Both the position numbers and the translations under genes were made by a program. A DNA stretch of 64,000 bases from Tachypleus tridentatus (Eukaryota > Arthropoda > Merostomata > Xiphosura > Limulidae): NCBI RefSeq assembly GCF_004210375.1, contig NC_134831.1:42628035-42692034 (forward strand). The letters are read 5' to 3'. Numbering within the stretch: the stretch's first letter is position 1; every line of letters begins with the position of its first letter. The notes below the pieces were generated by a model. It was not told the DNA's origin, made no database searches, and was given only the letters and a program-made list of their open reading frames with translations. Positions 24,195-37,882 of the stretch are shown here, piece after piece.

Positions 24195-24483
24195 TGCTTC
24201 ACAATCTATGACCAAGACATTCCTATACACTAGATGAAAGTTCCTACAGTGGAGGTTGAACTAGCAGTGAAGACAAGCATAGTTGTCACTGCACCATAAA
24301 ACGGTGCAATAATCACATAAGAACATGTTAAAAATAAATCTTCACTTTGACTTGACTGCAGTGGAACCTAGTGCTATAAACTAGTTTTGATCATTTACTT
24401 AGACTTCAAATTACATTTCTAATGTTTTACACCAATCTTTATTTTAAATTTATAAAAACATGATCTGTACATTATATATACAT

Positions 24484-24570
24484 ATACAGGGTTTTCGGAA
24501 AGTCACTGTGCAGTTTTATCTGTTAACAAATATATAAGTGCACAGTGACTTTCCAAACACCCTGTATAAT
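24484..24570. repeat. Short palindromic MITE
   Basis: About 85 bp with inverted ends: 'tacaggg' then 'ggaaagtcactgtgca' on the left and 'tgcacagtgactttcc' then 'ccctgta' on the right, separated by about 30 AT-rich bases, with TA at both edges. A non-autonomous Tc1/mariner-type element is the likely source. Confidence 0.7.
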
Positions 24571-24881
24571 TAAAATGTACCTCAATCATTACACAAAACT
24601 GTACCTTTCCATATCCATGAACAGAGCTGGTGAATTAGTGATACTTGCTAACTGATTAATTGACAGGCCTAATAATCAATTACATGACTGACTGATTAGT
24701 AGTGTTCCTCAAATCATGATATCCCCGATTAGCAAAAACAAGAAAGTAACCCAAGAGCTGCTGGCAGCCAATTACCTTTCCTTTCAGCCAACAGTCCAAA
24801 AGAAAGTTAACTTGAATCAAATAAAATAAGGTTAATAGATTGCTTAACGATTTATAATGCTAAAATTTATATTTTGCATGC

Positions 24882-24995
24882 ATTTTTTCTTATAGCAAAG
24901 CCACATTGGGCTATCTGCTGAGCCCATCAAAGGGAATCGAACCCCTGATTTTAGCGTTGTAAATCTGCAGACTTACTGCTGTACATGTGGAGCGA
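24882..24995 (+). repeat. Short tRNA-derived SINE fragment
   Basis: Contains 'agccacattgggctatctgc', a B-box-like 'aatcgaacccctgatttta' and 'tctgcagacttactgctgta'. Same family as the insertion at 14727 and the copy at 39738. Confidence 0.65.
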
Positions 24996-25370
24996 ACATT
25001 ATATTTTGATACCTGTAATTATATTGATTAATGTATTTAGTCACCCAGTTCTACTAATGATTTCAATTTGCTGGACAAGACAGTAATTATGAAGGAATTA
25101 ATACAGCATCTTATGGTAGAAGGTTCCAGATACATTTAAAAAATAAATGAGCACAATTTTTTAAGACTGTAAAAACTGATGCAGAAATAGTTTTTTTCCT
25201 CAGATCTTTCATCAACAACAACAGAACATTAACTGAAATTACTTTTTAATTATTTGTAAGTTGGAAAAAATTAGAGTTAACATTGTATTTTATATAGAAA
25301 TGGAGATGAGGCCCTTAACAAAGACTGTTCTAACACTTGTTACTTATGGAAGTAGTGTAAACTTCTTTAC

Positions 25371-25779
25371 CTGGATGCTAACTTGTTCTTTTCCTTGCGA
25401 GATTTTGGTTTTGCACCAACTGAAATACTTGCTCCTTGTGTTAGTTCCTTTATTTCCTGACTTAACTGCTTTAGCTTAAGCCCAATGTTATACAGTTTAT
25501 GTGGATTTGGAGTTAAGTCATTTCCATCACCTCTCCTGGCCTTTCCTGGATGCCTCACACTGGTCCCAGAACATCCATCATTGAAAACAGGATCAGTAAT
25601 GTTAGTCAGTACATGTGGGTCATCTCTTGAAACACAAAGAGGATTATTTTCAGCTTTTGACTGAGAGTTATATTGCCAAAAATAACGTCGTAATTTCCTT
25701 TTCTTGCACTGATGGATGTTTCTACGTGAACCATTTAGCTCAAAAGAACTCTCTTTTTTTTCACTGCTTTCAAGAAAAT
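25371..25779 (-). CDS. CREBRF: CREBRF-like bZIP gene, exon before the basic region
   Basis: A 409-bp exon: acceptor TTCTAG to 25780, donor TCCAG|GTAAAG at 25371/25370. Entry phase 1, exit phase 2. The 135 codons contain RRYFWQYNSQ (vertebrate CREBRF has RRYFWEYSEQ), DLTPNPHKLYNIGLKLKQL (DLTPNPKKLLQIGNELRKL in vertebrates, quoted from memory), and end in KSRKEKNKLASR, the start of the bZIP basic region. These are the most diagnostic blocks of the family outside the bZIP. The 5' part is Ser/Glu/Lys-rich. The last Arg codon is split and completed by the 17.5-kb exon. The conserved region is intact, with no stop or frameshift. Confidence 0.92.
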
Positions 25780-28700
25780 CTAGAATGATAAAATAAAAGC
25801 TAAATTATAATTCACTTCACTTTTAATTGAAATCTAATTTACAATGAATAAGAAGTTTTATGCATGTAAATAAAAGAAACACTGGCATTTTCAATACTTC
25901 ATACTAACTGTGACAGTTGCTATTCCTGCAGCATTAATGTTCTAAGAAGAAATAGATTACATAAATCATAGTTCATCATATTTTTTAGATTTAATTTTAT
26001 AGAAGCTGACAACAAATTTTGTACTAAATTTCTTATGACAAGTTTTCAAAAGTTTTTAAAGTTTAATTCTCCTAACTCTAATGTTCACAGAAATATACAA
26101 ATAAACAAGGTAACCAGAGCTCATTTAAATTTAGGTCCTGCATTATTCCAGGAAATGATTACAAGACCCCATCATATATTATTAAACAAGTATTTAAAAT
26201 GAAAAGTAACTTTGTAAACAATAAACAAATATGCATAAATGTATAACTATTCTACGTACTATCAAAGTGTTTAAGTTATTTCTGTTGGTATTATCCTATT
26301 TTGAACTACATGTTTATTATAAAGTAAACCACATATTTAAAATGATTGTTTTAAAAACTTCTTGTTTTATTAATGATTTCACTATGGACTCAGTATAATA
26401 TACACAAGTTTATCTACACATCTGTACAAGTATTTGCACTATAATATATGGTACAGCATGTTTATCTCCACAAAATTTGGTAGACTTTTAGTAAAGATTA
26501 CATGTATTTAGTATACAAGAAATCAGACCTTTTAATGAAATATTTTACTGAAGATTTATTTGTGAAAACAGTCTTTTTTTATTACTAGTCTGAGTACAAA
26601 GTGATTTCATGTTATGATTTAAAAAAAACAAACTATTCTTTGTTCCAAAAATCTCAAATATTATTTGTGTAATCTCTAGAATCTCCTAAATACATTTCAA
26701 ATGTTTGCTTTTAGTAAGGCTTTATATTTTATTATTTTCTATACTCTAACTGTGTGAGGTATGCCACTCTACCAAACTCACAACTGTCACTAAAAATTAA
26801 GAAATAAATATAAATTATGCTTTTTTTCTTGCTAAAATGACTACATGTTATAACACAAAAATGTCAATGTTAGGTTTAAGTAGATTAAGTCTTATAACAC
26901 TACACATTTATTTATATACATTATTTTTTACTATATTGATCTTCCAGTCATGTCTAGCTAACATTACATAACTTGCACTGACAAGGTATATGTGGACTCA
27001 TGTTATGTATACAGTTATATAAATCTTTAGTCTTCCCTGTTTTGGCTAAATTTTAGTGAACTAGTATTTTGTAATATACAGTCACATTTCAATTGTTATG
27101 TATTGTATACATGTATACAGATTATTACTATTTAGAAATAAATTAAGCTTATTTCTCTTAAAATATAGAACAATAAATCAAGAAGCTAAGCAAACTATTA
27201 TCTCTTCTCACTACAACCTTTGTACTCTGTTGCTGCTGGACATCAGTTGCCAAAATTTAAATCTTCACATATGGAAGATACCAAAGAAAATATTTTTAGA
27301 TTTATACAGCTGAATAACCACAAAATCATAAATAACTACACTGATACTACAGAACTACACTATAATTTATTAAGCTAAATAATTAAGATGTATTTACATT
27401 AAAAAAATATGAAACTTCAAGCAGACTAAAGACAAAATCTACCTCCTTGTAAAACTTGGATGGAAAGAACGTGGAAGCCTTTTCACAGATTAAAATTGTG
27501 GGGCAATAACCATTCTGGGGACATTATAAACTGTTGATTGGTTATTTACATGTCATATAATGAAGTAAGTATATTAGAGACTATTTTCAAAAAATAGAAA
27601 GTAAATGGGAACACTGATTCAGTACATGAGCCATATCTCAGCAAAATAAAAGATACAAGGTTCTTACTGTATATTCAACCTTGATAATATAAGTAATTTG
27701 ATTCCTTACTTAGTATGAAACTATACTTAGTATTTTCACATCACAAACACCTAATTTTAAACAGTGCTGCATTCAACATACCATGACTCTTACAATCTAT
27801 ATTTAGAAGTATTTTTAACATTTACTTTAAATTAAGAAATTAACATATATATAATATTAAAGTTTTTATTATAATCTACAATTTGATTCTAAACTTACTA
27901 ATATAAATTCATAAAATGGTAGTTCCATAAAATCTTGAATGAAAGTCAACAAACTTGATGACATCCTTTGACCTGTGACCCACAGAAAAATGGTTAATCT
28001 TCCTAACTCTAATGTTTGATAAAATCTAAAAGTAAAATCTCAACACTTAAAACACAGTCTGTTTATAATGCAGTAATATCAGAAAACTGAAGTTTTACTA
28101 TACAGCAAAGACACAAGTCCTGCAATTCATCTCATCAAGTTCTCAGAGAGTAACTCAAAATAGATCCTTCTTCAAACCAATAGTACTCAACCTAAGGATG
28201 CCAATAAGACATGAGACATCAACAACAAAAACAGATCAACAGGAAAAAGTCACTGAGGAAACAGAACAGTAATTACATTTTGAACTTTTGATACAAAGTA
28301 TACAAAGACCCGAGCCTTGTCTAGGTTAAAAAAAACTGTATTAAAACTTCTGAAAAAGAAAGCAAAGTTGTTTTTTTTAGTAAGATAAAAGCAAGAGATC
28401 ACAACAAACCACATAAAAATCAAATAAACAATATATTAAAATTAGAAAACAGTTTTACTCTAAATGAAAAAAAAAATGCTTATGAAATGTGTAAAGATAA
28501 AAGTCTCAGCACCAGAACAAGCATGAAGTAATGTATGAAATGCATTATTGCAAGACAAAATGTAACCATATAATGCTGTGTAAGGTAGTTTTGTACTTTG
28601 AATCGTTATTTAGCATCCAAGAAAAAATGTCATAAGAAGAGTGACTGAAATATCTAACAACAAAATTGTAGTACACAAGAAGTAATTTACAATGGCAACC

Positions 28701-30339
28701 ATCCAATTCATTCAATTCCGAATTGTATCTCTGCTGAATATAATACACATTATGACCAATACATGGATCAAATATTTTATTCTCAATGAATTTAACTCTG
28801 CTTGTGTAATTTCATCTTTTTAGTTGGCTTTCCCAATCGAGAATGCACAGTCTATCAACATTCCTTTAGCTATGATCAATGAAAGTTAAGATATTGTATG
28901 AATTATATAATAATAATAAAATTCACAATAAAATGTAATCTACCTGATAATTTTCACACGAGCGAATGCAATTTTATTTCATTATTTCTATTCCTGCAGT
29001 AGCAATGATCAAGTTAAATCAACAGCAAATTTCAGTAAGTGTTCCCAAAGCCTCACCTTAAAAACCAGTAACGATTTAAGGATTTTAATCTTTATAAATA
29101 TGACTATTAACATTGTTCATTACAAATTGCTGCTGGTTAAGGAAGTGTACCTTTAATACCTCAACCTTTTTTTCCTGCAGAATGTGATTGTTCAAGCGAC
29201 TTACAATCCAGGGAGGTGGTGGTGGTGGTGTAGCCTTTTTTTTTTAAAGTATAGTTACGCTGTTGTTAAATGGAATTTTAATGTATTATAATGGGCATGG
29301 TCATAAATGTCTGGTACTTTCTTCAAAGTTTAAAAAGTTATTATGAGTGAGTTACTGAATTAACTAGTTTTATGAAGTCAGTTAATGAGCAGTTAGTACA
29401 ACTTAGTTTGTCTGTTTTTGTCAGCCAACACTATGAAGACTGAGTTTTGGTTTCCATTAAAGAATAGATATGAAATTAGCTAGCAAAATTTGTGCAAGTT
29501 GTAGCTAGGTCTATCAGTGAACACTGATACTCTTAAAATGGTACTTGAGAAATAAAACACTTTTTTCACTTTCAATTATTTTGTTTACTAAATAATCTAA
29601 CCTGGACAACAACAGAAATCATCACAACAATATTACTGTGTTTATTTCACTATTTATGTTCATGTTTAACATTCCTTAAACTTCACAACAGAAATCACAT
29701 GTCTACTTAGGCTTATATTTGCATAATAGAGGGCTTTCTATAATTAACACACAATAAAATATAACTTTAGCCTTACATTTATTAGCACAATCTACTATCA
29801 GTTTCTAAACAAGTCTTTAACCCATGTGCAAAAGTTGGGGGTCAAAGTGTACATGTCCCAACAATTTAGTGTGCCATTCAACATGGTTTTATGACTTTGA
29901 TATCAGCATTATCAACTTTTCATGTTACACTACAATGTTAATTTCACAAATGTTTACATTAGACTACAAAAAATACCAGATATAATATATACAGATTTTG
30001 AAAACTTTAGATATGTATTTGAGAGGTTGTAGTGGTTATGTTAATGTAACTTGAAACTGCACATGGTGATCACTTTTCATTCAGAGTTGTTGAAGTCAGT
30101 AATGTGGGTGAGAGTACAAAGAATGTGCCCCAAAGAGTAAATTTGCTAGGTCGAGATAGACTGTACATGGAAAATCAATTGCATCCAAAACTTGGCCAGT
30201 GGGAAGTGACATCCATGGGGAGGTAGAATGAGGATCATACCATCAGCAAGTCCACTACGTTTCTAAAACCTAGCTGCTGGAAACCAACATTCATATGGAG
30301 GTAGGAAAGAAGATAATACTAGTGGCAAGTTATTGTTGT
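25780..30339. other. 12-kb intron, right part of left half; repeat copy and microsatellites
   Basis: Apart from the family A copy at 26570-27010 I see no gene. A (GGT)n tract lies at about 29214-29237. Many short AT-rich open frames have no exon-like composition. Confidence 0.4.
26570..27010. repeat. Dispersed repeat family A, copy 3 (partial)
   Basis: Begins 'tgagtacaaagtgatt', followed by 'ctcaaatattatttgtgtaa' and 'ctaga.tctcctaaatacatt', parallel to 3115-3200 and 11040-11090, then diverges near 27000. Confidence 0.5.
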
Positions 30340-30559
30340 TGTTTGGCATTTTATGATGTAAAGCAACTAGGTTATCTACACCAAACAACTGATAAAAACA
30401 ACAACAACAAAAAAACAAAACAGTGAAAGTATTATAATGCATAAAGTGAAATTAAGTTAAAACAAAAACAATGGCCTAGCATTGGATAAAAATGTAAATA
30501 GAATTAAAAAGGCCAACAGACCTTAAAAAAAGAAATTAAAAACATTTGTAACGTGGTCA

Positions 30560-31500
30560 AGTGTCATCATTGCTAATTACACTGCCCAACATCAGGGTTA
30601 AAAACTCAGAGTAAAAACACGTCTAAAATGGTACCATTGCTTGTGATTGTAACAACGGCATAACAGTAAAATGTGGGCTATTGTGACTTGAGTGTCACAT
30701 AAACCACACACTGGTGTTTCAGTACCATAAAGAAAATGATGAGTTAAAAAACTTTGACCAATGCATAGTCTAGTTAGGACAACTTCCTTCTTCCCGTCCT
30801 TATAGAAACAAGACAACCAATGTCCAATAGGTTTTATCTAGAAAAGCTTTTCATGTTGTTCACTCCATGCTGACTGCCAAGTGGCACGAAGCAGCATCTT
30901 GAGCACAAGGCTGTAGTACATGTATGGAACAGGCATGGCAGTGATAGTATCAGAGCAGAGAGGGCTACAGTGTCAGTGAGCTTGTTCCTATGAATACCAA
31001 CATGGCTTGGTATCCAGTTGGGTTTGAATACTGATGAGAATAGGGAGAGAACTTATGTGAAGTAACTACAGGGCCAGCAGAGAGCTAAGAGAGTCAGTAT
31101 AAATAGTACAGTTCGTGTACTGCATAGCTTCTACGTGATCCAGGGCAAGAAAAATGGCATACAATTCAGTAGTGAACACAGAATCTGTAGAGGGGTTCTA
31201 GTGACAAGTCAACTGCAATTCAAAACATAGCCATCTGATAGGGATAGGAAAGAGGATCATATAACCTTCACCTCAAGTTCAGCAGACTGAAAGGAAATAT
31301 CATACCTATCTGTGAACAGGGCAGATGATAGCAAAGTGATAAAATGTTTTATTGAACTGGGAATCTGACATCCAAATGTCCCTGTATTGAGAAGTATCCT
31401 ACTCAATATTACTCTGACAGAAACCACCCCAACACAATACCATCCTTGATATATGAAAATCTTCAAGGAATAGTGCAAAAGGAAGAACCATAGTAACACA
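30560..31500 (-). mobile_element. I/Jockey-type LINE remnant: RNase H and C-terminal tail
   Basis: On the minus strand, 31230-31050 reads SVFTTELYAIFLALDHVEAM and an IYTDSLSSL block in neighbouring frames, matching an RNase H domain. The frame 30816-30598 reads KKEVVLTRLCIGQSFLTH, then ETPVCGLCD and IAHILLLC. This is the post-RNase H segment with a CxxC..H..C pattern common in I and Jockey clade LINEs. Stops interrupt the rest. It is a 5'-truncated, inactive copy in the 12-kb intron. A small 'aaagcaactaggttatctac' SINE-like piece lies next to it at 30354-30400. Confidence 0.75.
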
Positions 31501-31559
31501 CATGCTCATCCACTGTGATTCACAACATGAAAGCAATGAACCTGAATTCAAATGAATGA

Positions 31560-34380
31560 GAAAATAAATACCTGTATAACATGTATGAGGAAATATGTTA
31601 ATTGGTCCAGCTTTGAATCCAATACTCTGCCACTGGTAACTGACCTCACATCCATGTGGGTTAGGAGGGAGGAAAAGGGATCCAAATCAAAGTGGTGAAT
31701 GGCAATTTTGGTTGTTCACTCCAAAGCTACACCACCACCTTAGATAACCCCTTCCAAGATGAAGCATTAGACTGGAGGACATCTCGTCATCTGCACCAGT
31801 ATAACATTACCTCTAACTCTCAAAACTGAATAGATTCAGTATTATTTGCATCATGTATATTGATCATGTTCAGGAGGATGCCTTCACTGAAGAATTTACT
31901 CCAATGGACAACAGAGATGCCAGGGAAAGGGTAAAGTGTCTAATTTGGTAAGAAGGCACCTGAAACAAATTACAGGAATGAGAAAAGTAACAATAAGTCA
32001 ATTGAATTAAAAGCTGAACCTAACTGGTAAGGGTGAAAGGAGAAAGTTCAGTAACAGATGATAGTTACCATGGAATGAAGTGATGGGAATTGACATCATG
32101 GAAGGAAGCAGTGCAGGCAAAATCAATACAAAGAGCATGATTGGGACATAAAAGTCTATTCAGATCAGACCAGAAATAGAGGTGGAAAATGGAAAGGAAA
32201 TAGGTGAGAATAAGGAATTACCCTCACATACCACTGAAGTTTTGGGAAGGAAAGACTGATCTCAATAAAGGAGAATATATGTAGAATGATGCATAAAATG
32301 TTGATGGCAAGTCCAACTGACAATATTCAAAAGCAAAGAGAAGGAAATAAGTCTTAAGGGAGGAGTGAAAACACAAACTCAAGGAATGATGCTCAAATGA
32401 AGATAAAGTAAGGCAGTGAAGAACCAGACTGACAAGTCAATCCAGAAGGACATGTTGAGGAGGTCAACTAATCTGGAAGGAATGCAACAATATATTGAAG
32501 GTATGAGAAGTAAAAACTTCATGGTACAAATAAAAAAGGTAGAAGGTAGCCTGATAACCTGAGATCAAGGAGACAGAAGTCTTCTGATCAAACAGCCAAG
32601 TGAAGAAATCTGTAAGAAGAGAGAACAGTGGGTCAAGCAGGTTGAGAACTCCCAACCTAAAGACCAATGGCAGAATATATTCCATTTATGTTGATAAACA
32701 TTCATAAAGAAAGGACAAATAGAACACCCTGAAAATAAAGGGACTCTTCTTAACAATCTGTGTCTCCTTATCAAGGAACAGATAAAACCCAACTGTGAAG
32801 ATGGAAGGTAGAAAGGGTTGGATGAAGTGCTGGTAACAAGAGGTTGACGTTGAAGGACAGAGTAAGAGAACGACCCAATGATGGAGCAGACTGGAGCTGA
32901 AACACACAGAAACTATGGCTGATGTGCTGACCAGTAAAGAACAATCAGAAGAACTTCACATGGAATGGTGTGGATAAGTGGAATCACTCTGGAAAATTGA
33001 TGGATAGGAGGAGAAACATAAAGGTATTTGTTGGTTCAATCATGGCTGAAAGCACTGGCAACCAGTACAAGTAGACAAGAAACTGAAGACCAAAACAGAA
33101 GTAATATGGTATTTAGAGATATGACACAAAGGCATAACCTATGAGAAACATGACAATCTGAAGACCACTCAGTCAGATGAATTTCGTTTGGTAAAAACAA
33201 GGTGTAACAAAGTTGAATACACGTGGAACATGTCATGAAAGAAGATGAATACTGGACATTGAAAGGATATGGGTATCTAAGATAATGGAGAATGAGAGTG
33301 AAAATGGATAACAAGTCCTTCTGACAATACCCAAAGACCTGTAACAAAGTTGTACCACAATGGAACAAAATCAGTTAAGCAAGTCCCCACTAGACCATGA
33401 CCCCAGGGTACTCACCAGTACTGTTGGCAACATGTTCATCTGTGTTGAATAATACAATGAGTGGAGGAACACCTAGAGATAAACTGTTATAGGATGGGAA
33501 TGAGTGGGACTAGAAACATAAAAGGGTACTGTATCGGCTCAGAATCAGACAAAACATCAACCAAAGATGAAGGGTCAATTGCTGTCTCACTTATTCTATA
33601 AAGGATTCTAAATTCTCAGGAATATCTAAAAAAGACCATTGGAAAAAAGGAAAAGTATTTAAGTCTCATATATGAGTCAATACAGTCTCTCCCCAGAAGA
33701 TTCCAACAACAGAGAAACCCTGTGGGTAAGGAAAGGGATGATGAAAACAAACATGTCAATGTAGAGGTAATCAGGGAGAGAGTATTTTTCAAAATATCCT
33801 CAGGATCTCAGTGGAATGCCTCGAATAGAAGGTGGATAAGTACTATAGGAGAGTTGATAGGGTAATATAAAGTTGAGAAAACTTGGTACAGGGTAAATGA
33901 GTAGGATAATCAAGGTCTGCCCTACACACTGGAAAAACCAATTTCAACTGTTCAGAAAGGAGAAAGGGTAATTCATCTGATGATAAGCTAAAGAAAACTG
34001 ATTTGAAGTTCAATGAGGGTGAGGCATGCTAGTACCTTCATGTATCAAATATAAAATACTCTGCATGAACCCCAAAATCTAGGGAAGAGAGAAAGAGAAA
34101 ATACTAAGGAAGGAAAAGGATTATAAGAAATTGGAGAAATTGATAAAACAGAACTCACCTGAGAAATTGTGTCTAAAAAACCTGTATCAGATCTAGCTGA
34201 TTCTCCAGTAGAGGTGTAAGGAAGACATGGGAAAATCAGGTGGAGGAAAAAAGTTGTCAAACTCCTTGTCATATTGTACAGGTTTGGAATGTTCAGGAAG
34301 AAAATGGACAACATCAGGAGAAGATTATCATCTTGTATATGGATCATTCTTTCATTCAGTTGAATTCCCAATACTTGCAG
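31560..34380 (-). mobile_element. DIRS-like tyrosine-recombinase retrotransposon remnant
   Basis: Read on the minus strand from 34.4 kb downward, fragments appear in the order expected for a DIRS element. At about 33200 an RNase H-end block gives LFLPNEIHLTEWSSDCHVSH. At about 32990-32900 comes PPIHQFSRVIPLIHTIPCEV then a degenerate W-x-A-x-P block. At about 32710-32540 a recombinase N-terminal domain reads YQHKWNIFCHW and TWLFDQKTSVSLISGYQA. Many frameshifts and stops are present. Several minus-strand open frames of 70-110 codons in this stretch belong to it and are not host genes. Confidence 0.7.
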
Positions 34381-34704
34381 CCTATGTAAGTGCGCTGGCA
34401 GACGGTATTACCTCTAAAGTGGTAACTCGGACTTTGAAATTCATTGTTAAAGAGGAAAATGAATAAACAAACACAACAGTGTTAAAATGAATAAATTTAA
34501 AAACTATAAAAAATAGTGAGTTATCTATACATCTGTGAATGTTTGAAAAATAAGAATAACAATTTCATTTTAGAAAAAATTACAAGGTAGTTCAATCAAT
34601 GTGGAAAAAATATTTCTAAACATTCACAAAGTCTAAAAAATATGATCAAAAAGCACAATTAAAAACATTTTAATACCAGCACTGCCAATAGTTTGGTAAA
34701 ACTG

Positions 34705-34772
34705 AATAGAGGGAGTCATGTCAGGATAGTATGTTGCATAGAGGGAGTCATGTCAGGATAGTATGTTGCATA
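34705..34772. repeat. 32-bp tandem duplication
   Basis: The word 'gagggagtcatgtcaggata' and what follows to 'atgttgcata' occurs twice, starting at 34709 and 34741, with no mismatch by eye. Confidence 0.85.
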
Positions 34773-35399
34773 ATAATTCACACAAGTGAGACAGTTGAAC
34801 CATGTTGATTGGGAGCTTAAGACTCGTGTCATGGTAAAAATATTTTTGCATATAAAAGAATAGCTGTATCTTTATATAGTGATGTACTATATTAGAAAAT
34901 AATTTAATCCTTTAAAGAATAGTTTGTCAACAGCTAAAGTCCAGAGATTTATCAACAAAAGCATAAATAACACAGGGCTACAATGATTTTATTAACTCAA
35001 AATTTTTACATATTCTACAGTAATTCTTGTAAACTGATCCGAAAATGTAAATATTTTTCTATCGTGTAAAGATTTTTTGCAAAATGTCACATGTACTTTT
35101 ACATTAGGGAATCATTTTCATTGAAATTGGGTCACATGTTGTTATGCTTAAAATACTAACAAACACTGGCTATAAATTTCTTAAGACCACTCATGACGTG
35201 AATCTTATCAAATGTTCCAGAACCCACAAAAAACATACCACTAGTATAGAAATGCTTAACAGGCCACATGACATGTCATTTCTAGATGTGTGCACTTTGA
35301 CATTTTACCTTTCAATAATGTTTATTCATTTTTACAGCAAAAAGAAGTTGTGTAAAATACCCAAACATATTCTGAGATATTTGTACTAAATTTGTTATA
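34773..35399. other. Intron, no feature recognised
   Basis: AT-rich sequence. A plus-strand frame at 35144-35389 has no recognisable domain. Confidence 0.4.
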
Positions 35400-36890
35400 A
35401 GGAAACAAAGCCAAAGCATTACAGAATTAATCAAAAAACAATATTACACCTATTTTGGAATAAAACTTGGGGATCAAGACAAATCATAGGCTCCACACAA
35501 ATTCTGCCCTATTTACACCATAGAGTTGAGACAATGGATTAAAAGTGAGAAAAAATCTTTGCCTTTTCAAAATTCCAATGATCTGCCATGAGCCTAGAGA
35601 CCACAAGATGACTGCAATTTTTGCTCAAATAATGTGCAAGACTATAACACTCAAAATGAAAAGGAAATTTTTAATCTGCTATAAGACCTGCTGCTCATAG
35701 ACCTGATGTGTCTATACCTTCTCCACCAGAGACTATTGATACAATTTCATCTGATTCTGAAGATGATGTAAACAGATATAACAAGAATCATTAACCTGAA
35801 ATGTCTGGTGAACCACAATCTTTCACACAAAGTTAACTTAATGATTTGGTGAGAAATTTGGGCCTTCCAAAGGATTCTTCAGAAATTTTGGAGTCCAGAC
35901 TTCAGGCTAAGAAATTACTTTCTTTACATCATTTTACTGATACAAATATCGTGTAGAATAGATTATACCATTCTGTTTGCAGTAAGATTCATTGGCTTAT
36001 TGCAACAATACTGCTGAATTAATTTCATTGCTAGGAGCTGCAGTATATGAGTGATAATTGTTCATTGATTCCTTTAAAAGAAACATGTCCTCCTTCACAG
36101 TGGTAACATGTGTGCATCTGTTCCTACTGCTCAATCAATTCACTCCAAGAAAACATATAAAAATCTCTAAGTTCTTATTAATAAAGTAAAATACAAAACA
36201 TGGTTGAATACTGTGTGAAAATTTAAATCTTTTGTATGTTGTTACACAAAATTTTCATGTGTTTTGTGTGAATGGGACAGTACAGCACAAAATCAGCACT
36301 GAAGTAAAGGCTATGCAGAATCAGCCAGATACCAGGGTTAAAATACATTGGAAGTTCATTGGTACAAAGATAGTCCTCTTACCTCCACTTCACATAAAAC
36401 TGGGCTTGATGAAGCAGTTTGTAAATGCTTTAGATAAAGATGGCACTGTTTTAAGTACTTATGTAGGCAATTCCTAGTTCTTTCAGAAGCCAAACTTATA
36501 GGAGATTTTTGATGGGCCTTAGATTAGAAAATTAACTGCAGATGATGCACAATGAGGAAAGACGAAAAAGAAGCATGGATTGCCTTGAAAGATGTTATTG
36601 ACAAAGTTTTAAGAAACAACAAGAACCCAAATTATCAAAACATTGTCAATAACATTTTCAATAAATTCAAAAACTTGTAACACGAGCTTAAAAGTTCATT
36701 TCTTACACTCGCATTTCTCTTGAAATCTTAGTGCTGTCAGTGAAAAATAAGGAGAAAGGTTTCTTTATGACATCAGATGAATGGAAAAAAAGTATCATGG
36801 AAGGTGGAACATCAGGCATGATGGCTCATTACTGCTGGTCATTGAAACAAGATGCTCCAAAGAACACATGACTTAGTTTTGAGACTACAA
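35400..36890 (+). pseudogene. Family B element, copy 3 (heavily decayed)
   Basis: The plus strand shows, in order, the remains of the family B protein: GDQD..WAPH-like and Cys-pair words at about 35460-35640, an acidic linker near 35740-35830, a recognisable IVLLPPLHIKLGLMKQFVNA at 36370-36430, and an EERF-like segment near 36750 matching GERFHQD. Stops and frameshifts occur throughout. It is older than the copies at 4.7 and 51.7 kb. Confidence 0.75.
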
Positions 36891-37882
36891 GGCAGATTTT
36901 ACATGTATTTTGAGGAACAAACATAATAAAAAAAATGTACAATGTTGTAAACGAAATAATAACTTGGTCTAAGTAAGTTTTATTCCTCATTTGTAACAAA
37001 TCCCTAGACGATAGAAAAAAAGAATATTATTTTCAAATCAGCATAACTGAATTATGGAAATTCCATTATTAAACCCAAAACAAATTTTATGAAGTTTAAA
37101 TTTGCAGGCCTGTAAATTTGGCATGTACATACAGTATCATTAAAGATGATAACAATACTAGTAATAAAGCAGTGGCCTCAGCAGATAGCCCATTGTGGTT
37201 TTGCCATAAGAAAAACACACACACAAGTAATAAAGCCTTTACGAAAACTAATACAAACCATTTTTTTTATTAGATATCTATGAGGAATTGTTCTTTATAT
37301 ATTTTACATCATCTCTGATTTCATTTCTCTTGAAAGTATTCACTTAGATTCAAACCAATGAAATTATCAATCCCGTTACTATGAGAGTTAACAGATTTCC
37401 AAAAGCTTTTAAAATAGCATTTTTATTATCTTTATTTAATAAAAACTGCCTTTGCAATATTTAACAAACTATTGGCAATCAAAGCCTCTAACTAAAACAA
37501 TCTACTGAAAGTATTTCTAATATCAGTGTGAAAGAATAAATTTATTTTTCTACTTGTGTAATAATTTAATCTTTTAGTTTAATGTACAAGTTACAAATCC
37601 AACCAAATTATTAATTTTCTTCATTTATTAACTATAATTACTTTAAAAGTAAAGTTGAAGGACAATATATCAAACAGAGAGAAGAAAATAAGTTAAGAAC
37701 ATCAAAAGTTCAGCATCAAGACAAAAATTTGAGTTCAATCATTTATTAAGAATGAAATTAATAATTTTTTACCTTTTATTTACAACCACACAACAAGTAT
37801 AAATTTAAAATAACTATTAACATGTTTAGTGCATTGCTAACATATAAACAAGTTTTATGAAATATGATCTACATATACTTAC
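36891..37882. other. Intron next to the large exon; reverse SINE fragment inside
   Basis: AT-rich intron sequence. A reverse-strand piece of the short SINE family lies at 37171-37220 ('cagatagcccattgtggttt'). Nothing else is recognised. Confidence 0.45.

Noticed and set aside
32464..33368. Several minus-strand frames of 70-110 codons as host genes
   Set aside because: Their translations fit decayed DIRS-like RNase H and recombinase segments in successive frames.
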